A stretch of DNA of 35,224 nucleotides. Source: WVZH01 sp034430895. GTDB taxonomy: Bacteria > Chloroflexota > Anaerolineae > Anaerolineales > E44-bin32. The position numbers and the translations under genes were made by a program. The notes below the pieces were generated by a model. It saw nothing but the letters and a program-made list of their open reading frames with translations, searched no databases and had not been told where the DNA came from. The stretch's first letter is position 1; every line of letters begins with the position of its first letter. Positions 23,226 through 32,380 of the stretch are shown piece by piece. The stretch covers positions 1-35,224 of the forward strand of contig DAOUDW010000025.1 in assembly GCA_034430895.1 (NCBI GenBank), read 5' to 3'.

Positions 23226-24560
23226 ATGCCCAAAATCACGCATGTCATCAAGCGCAGTGGCGCTGTCGTCCCGTTTAACCCCGACCGTATCAGCAACGCC
23301 ATCTACCGCGCGGCGGTGGCTGTTGGGGGACGTGATCGAGAACGCGCCGAAGAACTCGCTCAGCAAGTTGTAAAGCAATTGGAAGAACAATGTCCCCAAG
23401 GACATCATCCCCACATCGAAGAAATCCAGGATGTCGTTGAAAAAGTCCTCATCGAAAATGGGCATGCCAAGGTCGCCAAGAACTACATTGTTTATCGTTT
23501 AGAACGAGCACGCAGCCGTGATACCGGCGAGCAAATCAGCAGACCATCTGGCAACATCCCCTGGTCGAAATTATGGCAATCGCTGGACTGGGCAGTATCC
23601 CATGGTGTCCACACAATCGAAGCACTCAACGAACGCATCCACAATGGTGAGTTCGCACAAATCGTAAGCGAATCGGAAGCGGCTTATGAAGGCGACGTCG
23701 ACATCGCTGCCGAGATGATCGCTGAACGACGTGACGAATTAAAAATGGTCTTGATCAGCGGCCCATCGTCCTCGGGGAAGACTACAACCACCCAAAAAAT
23801 CGAACAACGCTTGAAGCGTATGGGCATGAAATTCGCTTCCCTCAACGTGGATCACTACTTCTTCGACCTCGAAATGCATCCGAAGGATGAGTTCGGAGAT
23901 TACGATTTTGAAACACCCCAGGCACTCGATCTACCGTTAATCAACGAACATCTCATACGAATTACCCAGGGGGAGGAAGTGCTGATCCCCTTCTACGATT
24001 TCAAGACCGGAAAACGCCTCCTCGATCGCACGCCCTTTAAACTTCAACCGGGAGAAATATTGCTCATCGACAGCCTACATGGTCTTTACCCCGACATGAC
24101 AGGAAAAATCCCTGCCGAGATTAAGATGAAGCTGTACATCGAACCTTTGCTGCAGATGAAAACCCCGGAGGGAAAATACATCCGCTGGACGGATCTGCGT
24201 TTGATTCGCAGGATGCTGCGCGACGCAGTCCATCGAGCATACAAACCCCAGCAAACCCTCGAACACTGGCATTACGTTCGCGCCAGTGAAATGCGCAACA
24301 TCATCCCCTACATCAACACCGCCGACCACATCCTCAACAGCGGGATGCCCTATGAGATTGCGCTCTATCGCCCACGAATGCTGGATCACTTCCTCGATTG
24401 GAGGGAGCGTTATAAGGACGATCCTTTGCGTGAAGACGCCTACATGCGATCAGAACGGGTTTGCCGCTTTCTCGAGGTCGTCGAACCGGTTGAAGATGAT
24501 TCCGCTGTACCGAAGGAATCCGTCTTACGCGAGTTCATCGGTGGCGGCATCGCGCACTAA
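23226..24560 (+). CDS. ATP-cone / uridine kinase-like fusion protein
   Basis: The protein has 444 residues from ATG 23226, with GGGAGGA five bases upstream. Residues about 3-95 are an ATP-cone, an allosteric nucleotide-binding domain best known from ribonucleotide reductases and NrdR: HVIKRSGAVVPFNPDRISNA and NYIVYRLERAR. The second part (about 170-444) is a uridine kinase/phosphoribulokinase-type P-loop protein: LISGPSSSGKTTTTQKI (Walker A about 179-187), NVDHYFFDLEMHPKDEFGDYDFETPQALD, GEILLIDSLHGLYPDM and RWTDLRLIRRMLRDAVHRA. Proteins of this type are annotated as uridine kinase-like; the substrate is unproven. The ATP-cone suggests feedback control by ATP or dATP. Confidence 0.85.
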   Translation: MPKITHVIKRSGAVVPFNPDRISNAIYRAAVAVGGRDRERAEELAQQVVKQLEEQCPQGHHPHIEEIQDVVEKVLIENGHAKVAKNYIVYRLERARSRDTGEQISRPSGNIPWSKLWQSLDWAVSHGVHTIEALNERIHNGEFAQIVSESEAAYEGDVDIAAEMIAERRDELKMVLISGPSSSGKTTTTQKIEQRLKRMGMKFASLNVDHYFFDLEMHPKDEFGDYDFETPQALDLPLINEHLIRITQGEEVLIPFYDFKTGKRLLDRTPFKLQPGEILLIDSLHGLYPDMTGKIPAEIKMKLYIEPLLQMKTPEGKYIRWTDLRLIRRMLRDAVHRAYKPQQTLEHWHYVRASEMRNIIPYINTADHILNSGMPYEIALYRPRMLDHFLDWRERYKDDPLREDAYMRSERVCRFLEVVEPVEDDSAVPKESVLREFIGGGIAH

Positions 24561-24621
24561 CCGCCGAACACAACGGTTTGTGTACGCAGTATCCGAGCAG
24601 GGCATAGATAGAACAACGGGG

Positions 24622-25653
24622 TCATATTGCGGGATGTATCCTAACGATACCCGAGCTGCCCATTTTGCCCAACAACGCAATCTTTGCAGATGTGAACTCA
24701 TGGATTACATTGGCGTTTGTGACCAAATGTTGGGTGATCTGTGAGGTTCGAAACTCCGATACGCCTGCGGCAAAAGCAAGCGGCAGCAGAAGTTGATCGG
24801 CGAGATATTGATCCACACAACCATCGCTATCGATAAAGCCCAGAAGCTGGTCCACGGCAACATCCGCCACACGTTCCGCCGGTAGACCACGTTCACCCAA
24901 TCCAAAATAACACGCACGGCCGTGTTCAAACACCGCGATTAGGCACAGAAGCGAGCCCTTGTTGAATGCTGGTACTTTCTCAATCTCTACTTTAAGATCA
25001 CATCCCAAATGTTTTAGCCGTTCGATCGTCCGCTTACGTTGCCGTTCCGCAATGTGCTGCGGTAAGTTGCAGGAAATCGAAACGCCCTGGATTTCTAAAA
25101 GCTCGCCACGGTCGATCAAATTAAGCGGCGAAATATCCCCCAGCGGATGGATTTCCGCATGGATACAGCCCCCGCCCTGCGGATAGAAACCTGCTCGTTC
25201 GAGATCGATTGCAACACGACACCCTATTCGCGAAGTAAAATACGCCCACTGCCAATCGAGGTAGTGAAAGCAAGGACTCCAGCGAACGTGCGTACCCCCG
25301 ATGATACTCACCGTCGATGATCCATCGGCAAAACCCAGTGGAAGGCAGATCGTTTGTAAAACCAGACTGGCCGCTCCCGCCGTGCCGATCTCAAAACGAA
25401 AATCCCCTGCGTGGAGCTCCAGCGGCTGGAATGTTACGCTCGAAGAACCAATGTGGTCCCCGGTGACTCTTGCCGTGGCGATTGTTGCCGCTGCTTCAAG
25501 AGATTTTAAATGCTGCGCACGCAATCCCGGTTTCGACCGACCCGCGCGAATGCGGTTGATGCGCATGGCTTTTCTGGTAACCATCGACAACGCCAGCGCA
25601 CTACGCAGGATTTGACCTCCGCCTTCTCCCTGTGAGCCATCGATCTCGATCAT
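24622..25653 (-). CDS. rtcA: RNA 3'-terminal phosphate cyclase
   Basis: The protein has 343 residues (E. coli RtcA has about 338). It converts RNA 3'-phosphates to 2',3'-cyclic phosphates using ATP. The signature DGSQGEGGGQILRSALALS opens the protein (5-23), then SKPGLRAQHLKSL, the family glycine segment RAGFYPQGGG, and near the end TSQITQHLVTNANVI, where the His of QHLVTN corresponds to the adenylated catalytic His. ATG 25653 fits the family start; a GTG at 25689 would add 12 residues, and neither has a good ribosome binding site. The usual partner rtcB is not in the window. The gene is convergent with the ATP-cone kinase. Confidence 0.93.
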   Translation of the reverse strand: MIEIDGSQGEGGGQILRSALALSMVTRKAMRINRIRAGRSKPGLRAQHLKSLEAAATIATARVTGDHIGSSSVTFQPLELHAGDFRFEIGTAGAASLVLQTICLPLGFADGSSTVSIIGGTHVRWSPCFHYLDWQWAYFTSRIGCRVAIDLERAGFYPQGGGCIHAEIHPLGDISPLNLIDRGELLEIQGVSISCNLPQHIAERQRKRTIERLKHLGCDLKVEIEKVPAFNKGSLLCLIAVFEHGRACYFGLGERGLPAERVADVAVDQLLGFIDSDGCVDQYLADQLLLPLAFAAGVSEFRTSQITQHLVTNANVIHEFTSAKIALLGKMGSSGIVRIHPAI

Positions 25654-25927
25654 CAGCAGGTATCCGATCTTGCTGCACTCATCCAGCACGGATGATCGTC
25701 ATTCTAACAAACAAGCTGAAAAACACACACCGACCACCGCTTCATCGCTCAACAACCGTTCGCAAATCAGCCTCGTACTTCTATTGACAACCGACAGAAA
25801 TCGAGTGTAAATGGAAGGGATTGCTGGTATTGGACAACGCAACCCGATATATGTGAGCCGGATTGCATGATATGATCTTGAGATACAATCCACATGAGTT
25901 GCGAATCATGGGTAAAAAAGGTGCGCA

Positions 25928-26836
25928 ATGTCAAATAGTGATTTGATCCTCTCCCTCGCCAAAGTCCTGGTCGCCGCTGCCTGGTCCGACGAAGAAATTG
26001 CCCACGACGAAATCAACGCCTTGAAAGACCTCCTCTTTCACATCCCCGTATTGTCGGCTCGAGATTGGGCAGAACTGGAAATATATATTGATTCACCCAT
26101 CGATCCATCGGAGAGGGAGCGTTTACTGCAAGACCTGCGTACGGCCATTCAGACGCGTCAGGATAAAGCCCTCACTTCGGAGACGTTGGAACAACTGATT
26201 CAGGCGGATGGCACCATCACGCCAGAAGAGCGTGTCATTGCAGAGGAAATCCAATCGGCGATCGACTCGATTAGCACTAACATATTCAGTCGCATGGGAA
26301 AGATGATACGTACCTCAGCGAAAAAACGCTCTCAAATCGTCGCCGGGACTGCCAATCGCGAACAGTTTCTGGAGGACTTCATACGTAACAAGATTTACTA
26401 CAAGATGAAGCGGCAATTGGATCAAAGCGAATCCGAAATTCAATTATCCGATGGCGAATTCCGAAAACTCTGTTTGGCCAGCGGGCTCCTCTCGCGTGTT
26501 GCCTTTGTTGACAAAGACATCACGACGGAAGAGAAATCATCGATCGTAGAAATCCTTCGCAGCGGCTGGAACCTTACACGCGAAACGGCGATTCTGGTTG
26601 CTGAGACTGCCCTCGGCGCGTTCGAAAAGGGGTTGGATTACTACCGTCTCTCCAGAGAGTTTTTCATTGCCACGAATGAGAAGGAACGCATCGATTTCCT
26701 GCGCGAGCTGTTTCGTGTGGCCGCTTCCGACGGCAACCTGTCCCACGCGGAAACTGAAGAAATTCGATCGATCGCACAAGTGCTGAAAGTAACCCACAAG
26801 CAGTTCATCGATGCCAAATTGAGTGCCCGAACCTAG
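25928..26836 (+). CDS. TerB-like (tellurite resistance/DjlA-type) helical protein
   Basis: The protein has 302 residues from ATG 25928 (AAAGGTG upstream). It has two all-helical TerB-like units. The first (about 5-115) reads LAKVLVAAAWSDEEIAHDEINALKDLL and IQADGTITPEERVIAEEI; the second (about 180-300) reads LLSRVAFVDKDITTEEKSSIVEIL and LFRVAASDGNLSHAETEEIRSIAQVL. Both carry the acidic A-x-DG-x-(I/L)-(T/S)-x-x-E signature that can bind divalent metal. No other ter genes are nearby. Role unknown; TerB-fold proteins occur in tellurite and stress systems. Confidence 0.8.
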   Translation: MSNSDLILSLAKVLVAAAWSDEEIAHDEINALKDLLFHIPVLSARDWAELEIYIDSPIDPSERERLLQDLRTAIQTRQDKALTSETLEQLIQADGTITPEERVIAEEIQSAIDSISTNIFSRMGKMIRTSAKKRSQIVAGTANREQFLEDFIRNKIYYKMKRQLDQSESEIQLSDGEFRKLCLASGLLSRVAFVDKDITTEEKSSIVEILRSGWNLTRETAILVAETALGAFEKGLDYYRLSREFFIATNEKERIDFLRELFRVAASDGNLSHAETEEIRSIAQVLKVTHKQFIDAKLSART

Positions 26837-26956
26837 GGCATCCCCAAACACGGGCATTGCGTACCTGCAAATCCAAGCAGCAGCAAGAATCGAAATACCG
26901 ACTTCCGTGCGGTGCATGGCTGTTAGAAGTACTCAATGAATTCCACTCACAAGTGC

Positions 26957-28354
26957 TTATTTGGAATAACCCGCCCGGTGGATGTGTTCAGCGGCGGCAG
27001 ACGTGATCGGGATTGTCACTAAAACTCGCGTCCCCTTGCCTTTGGCGCTTTCGATACGTAACAGCCCATTAACCAACTCGGCTCGCTCACGCAGATTGAT
27101 CATACCCAGAGAGCCACGTTGATTGTAATTTTCTTCCACGGCAGCCACATCAAACCCAACGCCGTCATCCTCGATCTCCAGGTACAGCATTTCCCCTTTG
27201 CGCGTGAGCCGAACATAAATGTGCTCGGCCTGCGCGTGCTTACGGGCATTGTTGACCGCTTCATCCACAATGAAGAAAATTACCCCTTGCTTCCCGACCT
27301 CAATATCCTTCCCAACCCCCTCATTTGCTTCTACGATCACATTCTGGTTGTGCGCCTCCCGAATCTTTTCCGCCAGTTGTTGAATTGCGGGGACCAATCC
27401 TTCCGATTCCAAAACCAACGGCCGCAACGTAAAGAGCATCTGACGGATTTCCTTGGTGGTTCGTCGCGCCAACTCCTCAATCTTAAAAAGCTCCTCGGCA
27501 GCTGAATCAGGATCACGAGAAAGAAGGCGGCGGGCGAAATTTACCCGCATGGCGATGGCGCCGATCGACTGTGTGGGCCCATCGTGTAAGTCACGCGCCA
27601 GCTTCTTTTGCGCTTCCTCCTGGATCTCCATAATCCGTTCTTTTTCCTGTTCGAGTTCACGATAAAGCTGTGCATTTTGCAACGCCACCATGGCCTGGTT
27701 GGCTACGGCAGTGATAATCTCCAACCGATCCGACGTGAAATAATCTGCATTGGGATGGGCGAACAAGAGCAAGCCATACGCTTCGATACCGACGATCAAC
27801 GGCATACAGACCGCGACCTTACACGGACGCATACCTACAAGACGCTGCAGCTCGGGATCGTTGCTGGGGTTGGAAACCATGCGCGGTGCCCCACTCGACA
27901 AAGAATCTTCCAGAATTCCCTGCTCACCGGAAAATTCGACCCGCATATCCGCATGTGTGAGACCTCTGGCGGCTGCAATATAGAGCGCTTCGTCAGTAAA
28001 GAGCAGCAAGGCACCAACGATCTTGCTGGCAGGCAAATTCGGCTCATCCAGCACGCCGTAGGTTAGATCGAGTGTCATTTCCAAGACACGCTCGTAATTC
28101 AACGTAGCATTGAGTGACGTCGTCATACTCAAGAGCGAGCGCAAATGCTGCAACTGCCGCTGCAACATTTGTTCGCGGTCGGAGGCTGACATTTTATGCG
28201 TTTTCTCTTCCTTGGAGCTCTCGCGCCCGAACAGATCGTTCAGGAAAGCGACGACCGGCAGGACGGTCAGAAGCGAGTACGCATTCGTGTGCTGCCCGAG
28301 ATAAGATGACAACTCGGTGATGATCGTTTGCAGCGATTGATTCCAATCAATCAT
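26957..28354 (-). CDS. GAF-domain sensor histidine kinase (NarL-type, orphan)
   Basis: The protein has 465 residues. ATG 28354 is preferred because GGAGAGATCGAGA precedes it. A short hydrophobic stretch (YSLLTVLPVVAFLNDLF, about 26-43) may anchor it. A linker helix leads to a GAF domain (about 80-230; FSGEQGILEDSLSSGAPRMV, CMPLIVGIEAYGLLLFAHP). The HisKA_3 motif KLARDLHDGPTQSIG has the phospho-acceptor at His257. The ATPase domain follows, with the N box FIVDEAVNNARKHA (Asn369), DDGVGFD (about 397-403) and RGSLGMINLRERAELVNG. These kinases normally phosphorylate a NarL/LuxR-type response regulator; none is adjacent, so the partner is encoded elsewhere. The signal sensed is unknown. Confidence 0.9.
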   Translation of the reverse strand: MIDWNQSLQTIITELSSYLGQHTNAYSLLTVLPVVAFLNDLFGRESSKEEKTHKMSASDREQMLQRQLQHLRSLLSMTTSLNATLNYERVLEMTLDLTYGVLDEPNLPASKIVGALLLFTDEALYIAAARGLTHADMRVEFSGEQGILEDSLSSGAPRMVSNPSNDPELQRLVGMRPCKVAVCMPLIVGIEAYGLLLFAHPNADYFTSDRLEIITAVANQAMVALQNAQLYRELEQEKERIMEIQEEAQKKLARDLHDGPTQSIGAIAMRVNFARRLLSRDPDSAAEELFKIEELARRTTKEIRQMLFTLRPLVLESEGLVPAIQQLAEKIREAHNQNVIVEANEGVGKDIEVGKQGVIFFIVDEAVNNARKHAQAEHIYVRLTRKGEMLYLEIEDDGVGFDVAAVEENYNQRGSLGMINLRERAELVNGLLRIESAKGKGTRVLVTIPITSAAAEHIHRAGYSK

Positions 28355-28592
28355 TCTCGATCTCTCCGGAGATACCCAAGCCAATACATATTAACCAACA
28401 TAGCTCATGCAAATGAAGAAGAAACAACCCCAATAAACTTGGCAGTCTTTCCCATTTCGGTGCAGTGTTACTCCATTTCGCCTGTTTAGTCTATCCTACA
28501 AGTATGCACTATATACGCACCGAACTATGTTTACAATCAACCTACAAAAACCCCGGGGCAATCATCGTTGTCCATTTGCTTCTCAAAGACGA

Positions 28593-29282
28593 CTACTCTC
28601 CCTGATTAACCATCGAAACAAAAACCCGATTCGTCAGTTCACGCTTAAGTGTCTGAATATCGTTCGTATCAATGACACGCACGTCAATCCCGTCGGAAAG
28701 CGGCAGTCGCTCAACGACTTCCACCAAAGCACCCAGATGTAGACCGATCTCCCTTAGATGGCGCAGAGCGGCCGGGTCGTCATCCAATACTCGGGAGACA
28801 CACGCCCGTCGGCCCACCTTGAGTTCGGTCAATCGGGTCTCCTCAAGCAGCGGTATATTGCCTTCCATGTCCGGGATGGGAGAACCATGAGGGTCGAGTT
28901 TGGGGTCACCCAACTTGGCGGCGATTCGCTTTTCAAGATTCTCCGAAATCACATGCTCCAAACGGTCGGCCTCGGAATCCACCTCGTCCCAGGAAAAACC
29001 AAGCGCCTCGGTTAAATAGAGTTCGAGAAGGCGATGATGCCGGATGACCTCCAGGGCGATCTTCTCGCCGGCAGTTGTAAGCATGACCCCGCGGTAGCGT
29101 TCGTAATGAATCAACTGCGGATCCCAGGTCGACAGTTTCTTCAGCATGCCCGTAGCCGAAGCCCGGGTGACCTTCATCTTGTCCGCCAATGCAGACGTAC
29201 TCACCCGTTCGTTGCCTTCTTCGAGTTGAATCTCGTAGATCGCTTTGAGATAGTCCTCCACGGCGGAGGAAAGCGGCTTCAT
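28593..29282 (-). CDS. DtxR/MntR-family metal-dependent repressor
   Basis: The protein has 229 residues. ATG 29282 is chosen because GAGG lies eight bases upstream; the ATG two codons earlier is only two bases away from it. The order is a winged helix (SSAVEDYLKAIYEIQLEEG, VSTSALADKMKVTRASATGMLKKL), a dimerisation domain (VIRHHRLLELYLTEALGFSWDEVDSEADRLEHVISENLEKRI), and a FeoA/SH3-like end (LKVGRRACVSRVLDDDPAALRHLREIGL). The metal-site positions equivalent to DtxR Met10 and Cys102 are Asp10 and Asp106, with Glu109 and His110 kept. The all-carboxylate/His site is closer to Mn(II)-type sensing, though Fe(II) cannot be excluded. It is transcribed from its own promoter (29319-29347). Confidence 0.9.
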   Translation of the reverse strand: MKPLSSAVEDYLKAIYEIQLEEGNERVSTSALADKMKVTRASATGMLKKLSTWDPQLIHYERYRGVMLTTAGEKIALEVIRHHRLLELYLTEALGFSWDEVDSEADRLEHVISENLEKRIAAKLGDPKLDPHGSPIPDMEGNIPLLEETRLTELKVGRRACVSRVLDDDPAALRHLREIGLHLGALVEVVERLPLSDGIDVRVIDTNDIQTLKRELTNRVFVSMVNQGE

Positions 29283-29318
29283 CGACATATCCTCTACTCC
29301 ACACGTACTTCCAGCTGC

Positions 29319-29347
29319 ATTGTACTGGCGCAATGCAATCCGGTCAA
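29319..29347 (-). promoter_or_regulatory. Promoter of the DtxR/MntR-type regulator gene
   Basis: On the minus strand TTGACC (29347-29342, 5/6) is followed after 17 bases by TACAAT (29324-29319, 5/6). The transcript would start near 29312, about 30 bases before ATG 29282. Confidence 0.65.
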
Positions 29348-29470
29348 CGCGGCGAAATGCTTGCTTCCCAGGAATCAGATTTTCTACATGATATTGATTT
29401 GAATCAGGTCAGGTTTACAAGGCCGCACACAGGTTGTCGCGCAATCAAAGAGATTGCCCTCAATGCGATT

Positions 29471-30217
29471 TCAACGATTCAACTTCATTCCGGGGTTATC
29501 ACTTGCGAGGAGATGCATCCCGATGAGACTGAGCAGCAGAACAAACAATCCCGCCAGCTGCATGCTGCGTAAACCACCGAGGACGATCTCGCTGTCGCCG
29601 CGAAACGCTTCCAGGAACACCCGGTTCGCGGCGGAAAAGGCGGCGAAGGTGAGGATCAAGAAACCCGGAAACGCGGGCGAGAGCCTTATCCGCCGGATTA
29701 CCCAGAACACCAGCAAGGCAGCCACAATTTCGTACACTTGCGACGGATGCCGTTCGGCGCCCCAGATTTCCAGCGACCAGGGCAGCGAGGTCGGTTCGCC
29801 ATAGGCATCGCCGCTGGCAAGATGGGACAATCCGATGAAAACAGAGAACAACGCCAGGCCGGGCGCGAGTGCGTCGAGTGTCGGCCACAAGGACAGCTCC
29901 TTGCGCTGGGCGTAGATCAATGCCGCCAGCGAACCGAAGAGCAACCCATCCCCCGGTGATAACGCATGGGCGTTGAGTGCGATGATGTCCAGCAATCTAT
30001 CACCATACACATCGAGATGGCGAAGGACGTATCCGAGTCTCGCCCCCACGATCCCACCAATCAACCCGATCACCACCAGGTTGTTGAGCGTATTGGCGAA
30101 TAGTTCTCTCCGGCTTGCCTCTTTGTCGAGCATCAGCATGGCCAGCCAGACGCCCAAAATGAGCAGCAGGCCGGGCAGCGGTAGGGCAAAGGGTCCAATG
30201 TTGATGATGGGAAGCAT
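29471..30217 (-). CDS. Lgt-like (prolipoprotein diacylglyceryl transferase family) membrane protein
   Basis: The 248-residue polytopic membrane protein has about seven segments. It keeps parts of the Lgt plan: PLPGLLLILGVWLAM at the start, GGIVGARLGYVL (GAR at 58-60), ERHPSQVYEIVAALLVF (about 155-171) and FLEAFRGDSE (about 201-210). Key Lgt signatures differ. The HGG motif is PGDG (88-91), and the GRxxNFxNGE segment aligns with GLSHLASGD, so the conserved Arg and Asn are Gly and His. Its start overlaps the tlpA-like stop by one base (TGATG), so the two are co-translated. Activity as a true Lgt is doubtful; it may serve the thiol-redox pathway of its partner. No other lgt gene is in the window. 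Confidence 0.75.
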   Translation of the reverse strand: MLPIINIGPFALPLPGLLLILGVWLAMLMLDKEASRRELFANTLNNLVVIGLIGGIVGARLGYVLRHLDVYGDRLLDIIALNAHALSPGDGLLFGSLAALIYAQRKELSLWPTLDALAPGLALFSVFIGLSHLASGDAYGEPTSLPWSLEIWGAERHPSQVYEIVAALLVFWVIRRIRLSPAFPGFLILTFAAFSAANRVFLEAFRGDSEIVLGGLRSMQLAGLFVLLLSLIGMHLLASDNPGMKLNR

Positions 30218-30792
30218 CAGGACGACTCCTCGAGCAAGTCCCTCACGATACTTCGAATCGTGGCTTCATTCAACGGCCCTCCGACAAGCACCTGGCGAAT
30301 GATGCCTCGTTCGTCGATAAAAAAGGTTGTCGGCAAGGCACGCATATGATACGCCTCGGCAATTTCTCCACTGTGATCTAACGCAATGGGGAAGGTCAGG
30401 TCGAGTTTTGCGGCAAAAGAGGACGCCTCTGCTTCAGAATCCTGGTAGGTCATATTCACCCCCAGTACGACCAAGCCTTGCGCGCCGAAATCCTCGTAGA
30501 CCGCCTGTAAGGCAGGCATCTCCGCGCGGCAAGGTGGGCACCAGGAAGCCCAAAGATTGACCACGACGATCCGTCCACGCAGCGCAGAGAGTGTGACAGC
30601 ACCGTCGTCGATGGTTTCTAGTCGGAAGTCCGGCGCCAGAAAACCCTCCTGCGGACTGGCAATCTCCTCGCCTGGCATTTCTGCATCGGGGATCCTCGAC
30701 GCGGCAGCCCAGGCGATACTCAGCGACATCACCAGTACCGTGATCGCCATCCAGCGTTTTCGGTCTCGAATCAAGGAGATCATTCGTTGCAT
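30217..30792 (-). CDS. Membrane-anchored TlpA-family thioredoxin
   Basis: This 191-residue protein starts at ATG 30792; a second ATG three codons on is equally possible and neither has a good ribosome binding site. A signal anchor spans about 12-32 (RWMAITVLVMSLSIAWAAA). The thioredoxin domain begins APDFRLETIDDGAVTLSALRG, with active site WASWCPPCRAEMP (Cys85, Cys88) and a cis-Pro loop ALPTTFFIDERG. It should face outside the membrane and reduce or exchange disulfides, for example in cytochrome c maturation or metal-site repair. It starts 85 bases after the cbiO stop on the same strand, so it may be read from the metal-transport operon, and overlaps the Lgt-like gene by one base. Confidence 0.93.
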   Translation of the reverse strand: MQRMISLIRDRKRWMAITVLVMSLSIAWAAASRIPDAEMPGEEIASPQEGFLAPDFRLETIDDGAVTLSALRGRIVVVNLWASWCPPCRAEMPALQAVYEDFGAQGLVVLGVNMTYQDSEAEASSFAAKLDLTFPIALDHSGEIAEAYHMRALPTTFFIDERGIIRQVLVGGPLNEATIRSIVRDLLEESS

Positions 30793-30877
30793 CGTGAAAT
30801 GGACTCTAACGTTTTACGACGTGGGATACAAGGCTTTGTTGATCACAACTTTTAAACATGGAGCAATCGAATCCGGA

Positions 30878-31588
30878 TCAGGGGATTTCCATACCATGCT
30901 GTGCCAACAAGTTTCGATCCGCCATCAGCGACTGGGTCGAACCATCGAAGACAATCTCCCCTTCGTCGATCACCACCGTTCTTTCGAACAACTCGGCCAC
31001 CATGGGGATATCATGTGTCGAGACCAACATGGTTTGTGGCAAATCGTGCAGCAGATGAATCAAACTGCGGCGTGCACGTGGATCCAGTCCTGCCGTAGGT
31101 TCATCGAGCACCAGGATTTCCGGATCCATGGAGAGCACTGTCGCGATGGCCACGCGCTTCTTTTCACCGCCGCTGAGATGATGGCAAACCCGATCGCCGT
31201 AATCGTTCAATTCCACCGCCTCAAGTGCATGCTGTACACGAGAACGAATATCTTCTTCGGGCAAGCCCATATAAAGCGGTCCGAAAGCGACGTCATCAAA
31301 CACAGTTGCTGAAAACAATTGATCGTCCGGATCTTGAAATACCAACCCCACAGCGGCGCGAATCTCGCCAATCGATCCTTCTTCAATGCGCGTACCACAC
31401 ACACGGACTTCCCCCTGCCCTTTCAGAATCCCGTTGAGATGCAGCATGAGCGTTGATTTTCCAGCACCATTGGGACCCACCAAGGCGACCTTCTCTCCGG
31501 GGGCAACGAATAGACTTACGCCGCGCAAAGCGACACGACCATCCGGATAAGTAAAAGTTAAATCGCGTACGTCAATCGTGTGATGCAT
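30878..31588 (-). CDS. cbiO: Cobalt/nickel-type ECF transporter ATPase
   Basis: This 236-residue ABC ATPase has Walker A GPNGAGKST (38-46), Q-loop FQDPDDQLF (Gln85), signature LSGGEKKRVAIA (138-149), Walker B ILVLDEPTAGLD (158-169) and His192 in STHD. The DDQLF after the Q-loop and the short length are typical of ECF/CbiO ATPases. It powers import by CbiQ and CbiM. Its start lies three bases from the cbiQ stop, so the genes are translationally coupled. Confidence 0.93.
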   Translation of the reverse strand: MHHTIDVRDLTFTYPDGRVALRGVSLFVAPGEKVALVGPNGAGKSTLMLHLNGILKGQGEVRVCGTRIEEGSIGEIRAAVGLVFQDPDDQLFSATVFDDVAFGPLYMGLPEEDIRSRVQHALEAVELNDYGDRVCHHLSGGEKKRVAIATVLSMDPEILVLDEPTAGLDPRARRSLIHLLHDLPQTMLVSTHDIPMVAELFERTVVIDEGEIVFDGSTQSLMADRNLLAQHGMEIP

Positions 31589-31591
31589 ACC

Positions 31592-32377
31592 TCAGACCAT
31601 CCAACCCAAACCCAACGGAACGATCAACAGCAGGCCGGCCAACCCGAGCGAGATCCAATCCCGCTGCCGCATCTGGAAGCGTGTGAGCGAGCGTATACAC
31701 CCGTCATAGCCACGAGAAAGCATGGCCGCGTAGACACGCTCGCTGCGTTCCAATGCCCGCAGGAACAGACTGCCAACCATGGCGCCGGCAACCTTCCCCT
31801 GCCAGAGAACAGATCTACGGGGAGCGCCGGAAATTCGCGCGCTGCGCGAGGCACGCGCCCGCACCATCTGGGTCACCTCGTCAGCCACCACAAAAAGGTA
31901 GCGATACATGAAACCGATCGTGGATACCAGAACACGCGGAAATTTTAGAGACTCCAAAGCCCAAAGTATATTCGGAAAACGCGTCACCGCCGTAAGTAGA
32001 ATCGCCGCCTGAACCGCCAACCAACTTCGCAACAAAATACTCAGGAAACGAATCAAACCCGGCTCGGAAACCGCCCAATTCAATCCCGGGATCCGCCAAA
32101 TAACAGGTCCCGGTGTGATCAATGGGACAGAGAGTGCTGCGAGTATGAAGGGCAGGGCGATAAACGACCTGCGGATCGTGAAGAATATCCCCAATTGTGA
32201 GAGATACACCGCCAAGCACAAAACGAGGAAGAAAAAAGCGAACGCCCACCAGGCGCCTTCGGGCGTCAGGCTGACGGCGAGAATATACCCTACCGCCGTT
32301 ATCACCTTCACACGCGGATCAAGGCCATGCAGGAAACTCGTTTGATGTCGGTACTGGTCTGTGAGATTGTAATGCAA
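31592..32377 (-). CDS. cbiQ: ECF transporter transmembrane T component
   Basis: The 261-residue polytopic membrane protein couples CbiO ATP hydrolysis to CbiM. It opens YRHQTSFLHGLDPRVKVITAVGYI, the conserved CbiQ start. It has several hydrophobic segments, then a long cytoplasmic loop with MVRARASRSARISG and LRALERSERVYAAMLSRGYDG, the conserved coupling segment that contacts the ATPase. It is separated by three bases from both cbiM and cbiO. Confidence 0.92.
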   Translation of the reverse strand: MHYNLTDQYRHQTSFLHGLDPRVKVITAVGYILAVSLTPEGAWWAFAFFFLVLCLAVYLSQLGIFFTIRRSFIALPFILAALSVPLITPGPVIWRIPGLNWAVSEPGLIRFLSILLRSWLAVQAAILLTAVTRFPNILWALESLKFPRVLVSTIGFMYRYLFVVADEVTQMVRARASRSARISGAPRRSVLWQGKVAGAMVGSLFLRALERSERVYAAMLSRGYDGCIRSLTRFQMRQRDWISLGLAGLLLIVPLGLGWMV

Positions 32378-32380
32378 GGA

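Noticed and set aside
24740..24760. GGTTCGAAACTCC resembling a tRNA T-arm
   Set aside because: It is inside rtcA coding sequence and no acceptor or anticodon stem fits around it.
30793..30877. Possible promoter TTGTAT-N17-TAGAGT before the TlpA gene
   Set aside because: The -35 match is weak and read-through from cbiO is equally likely, so I did not list it as a feature.
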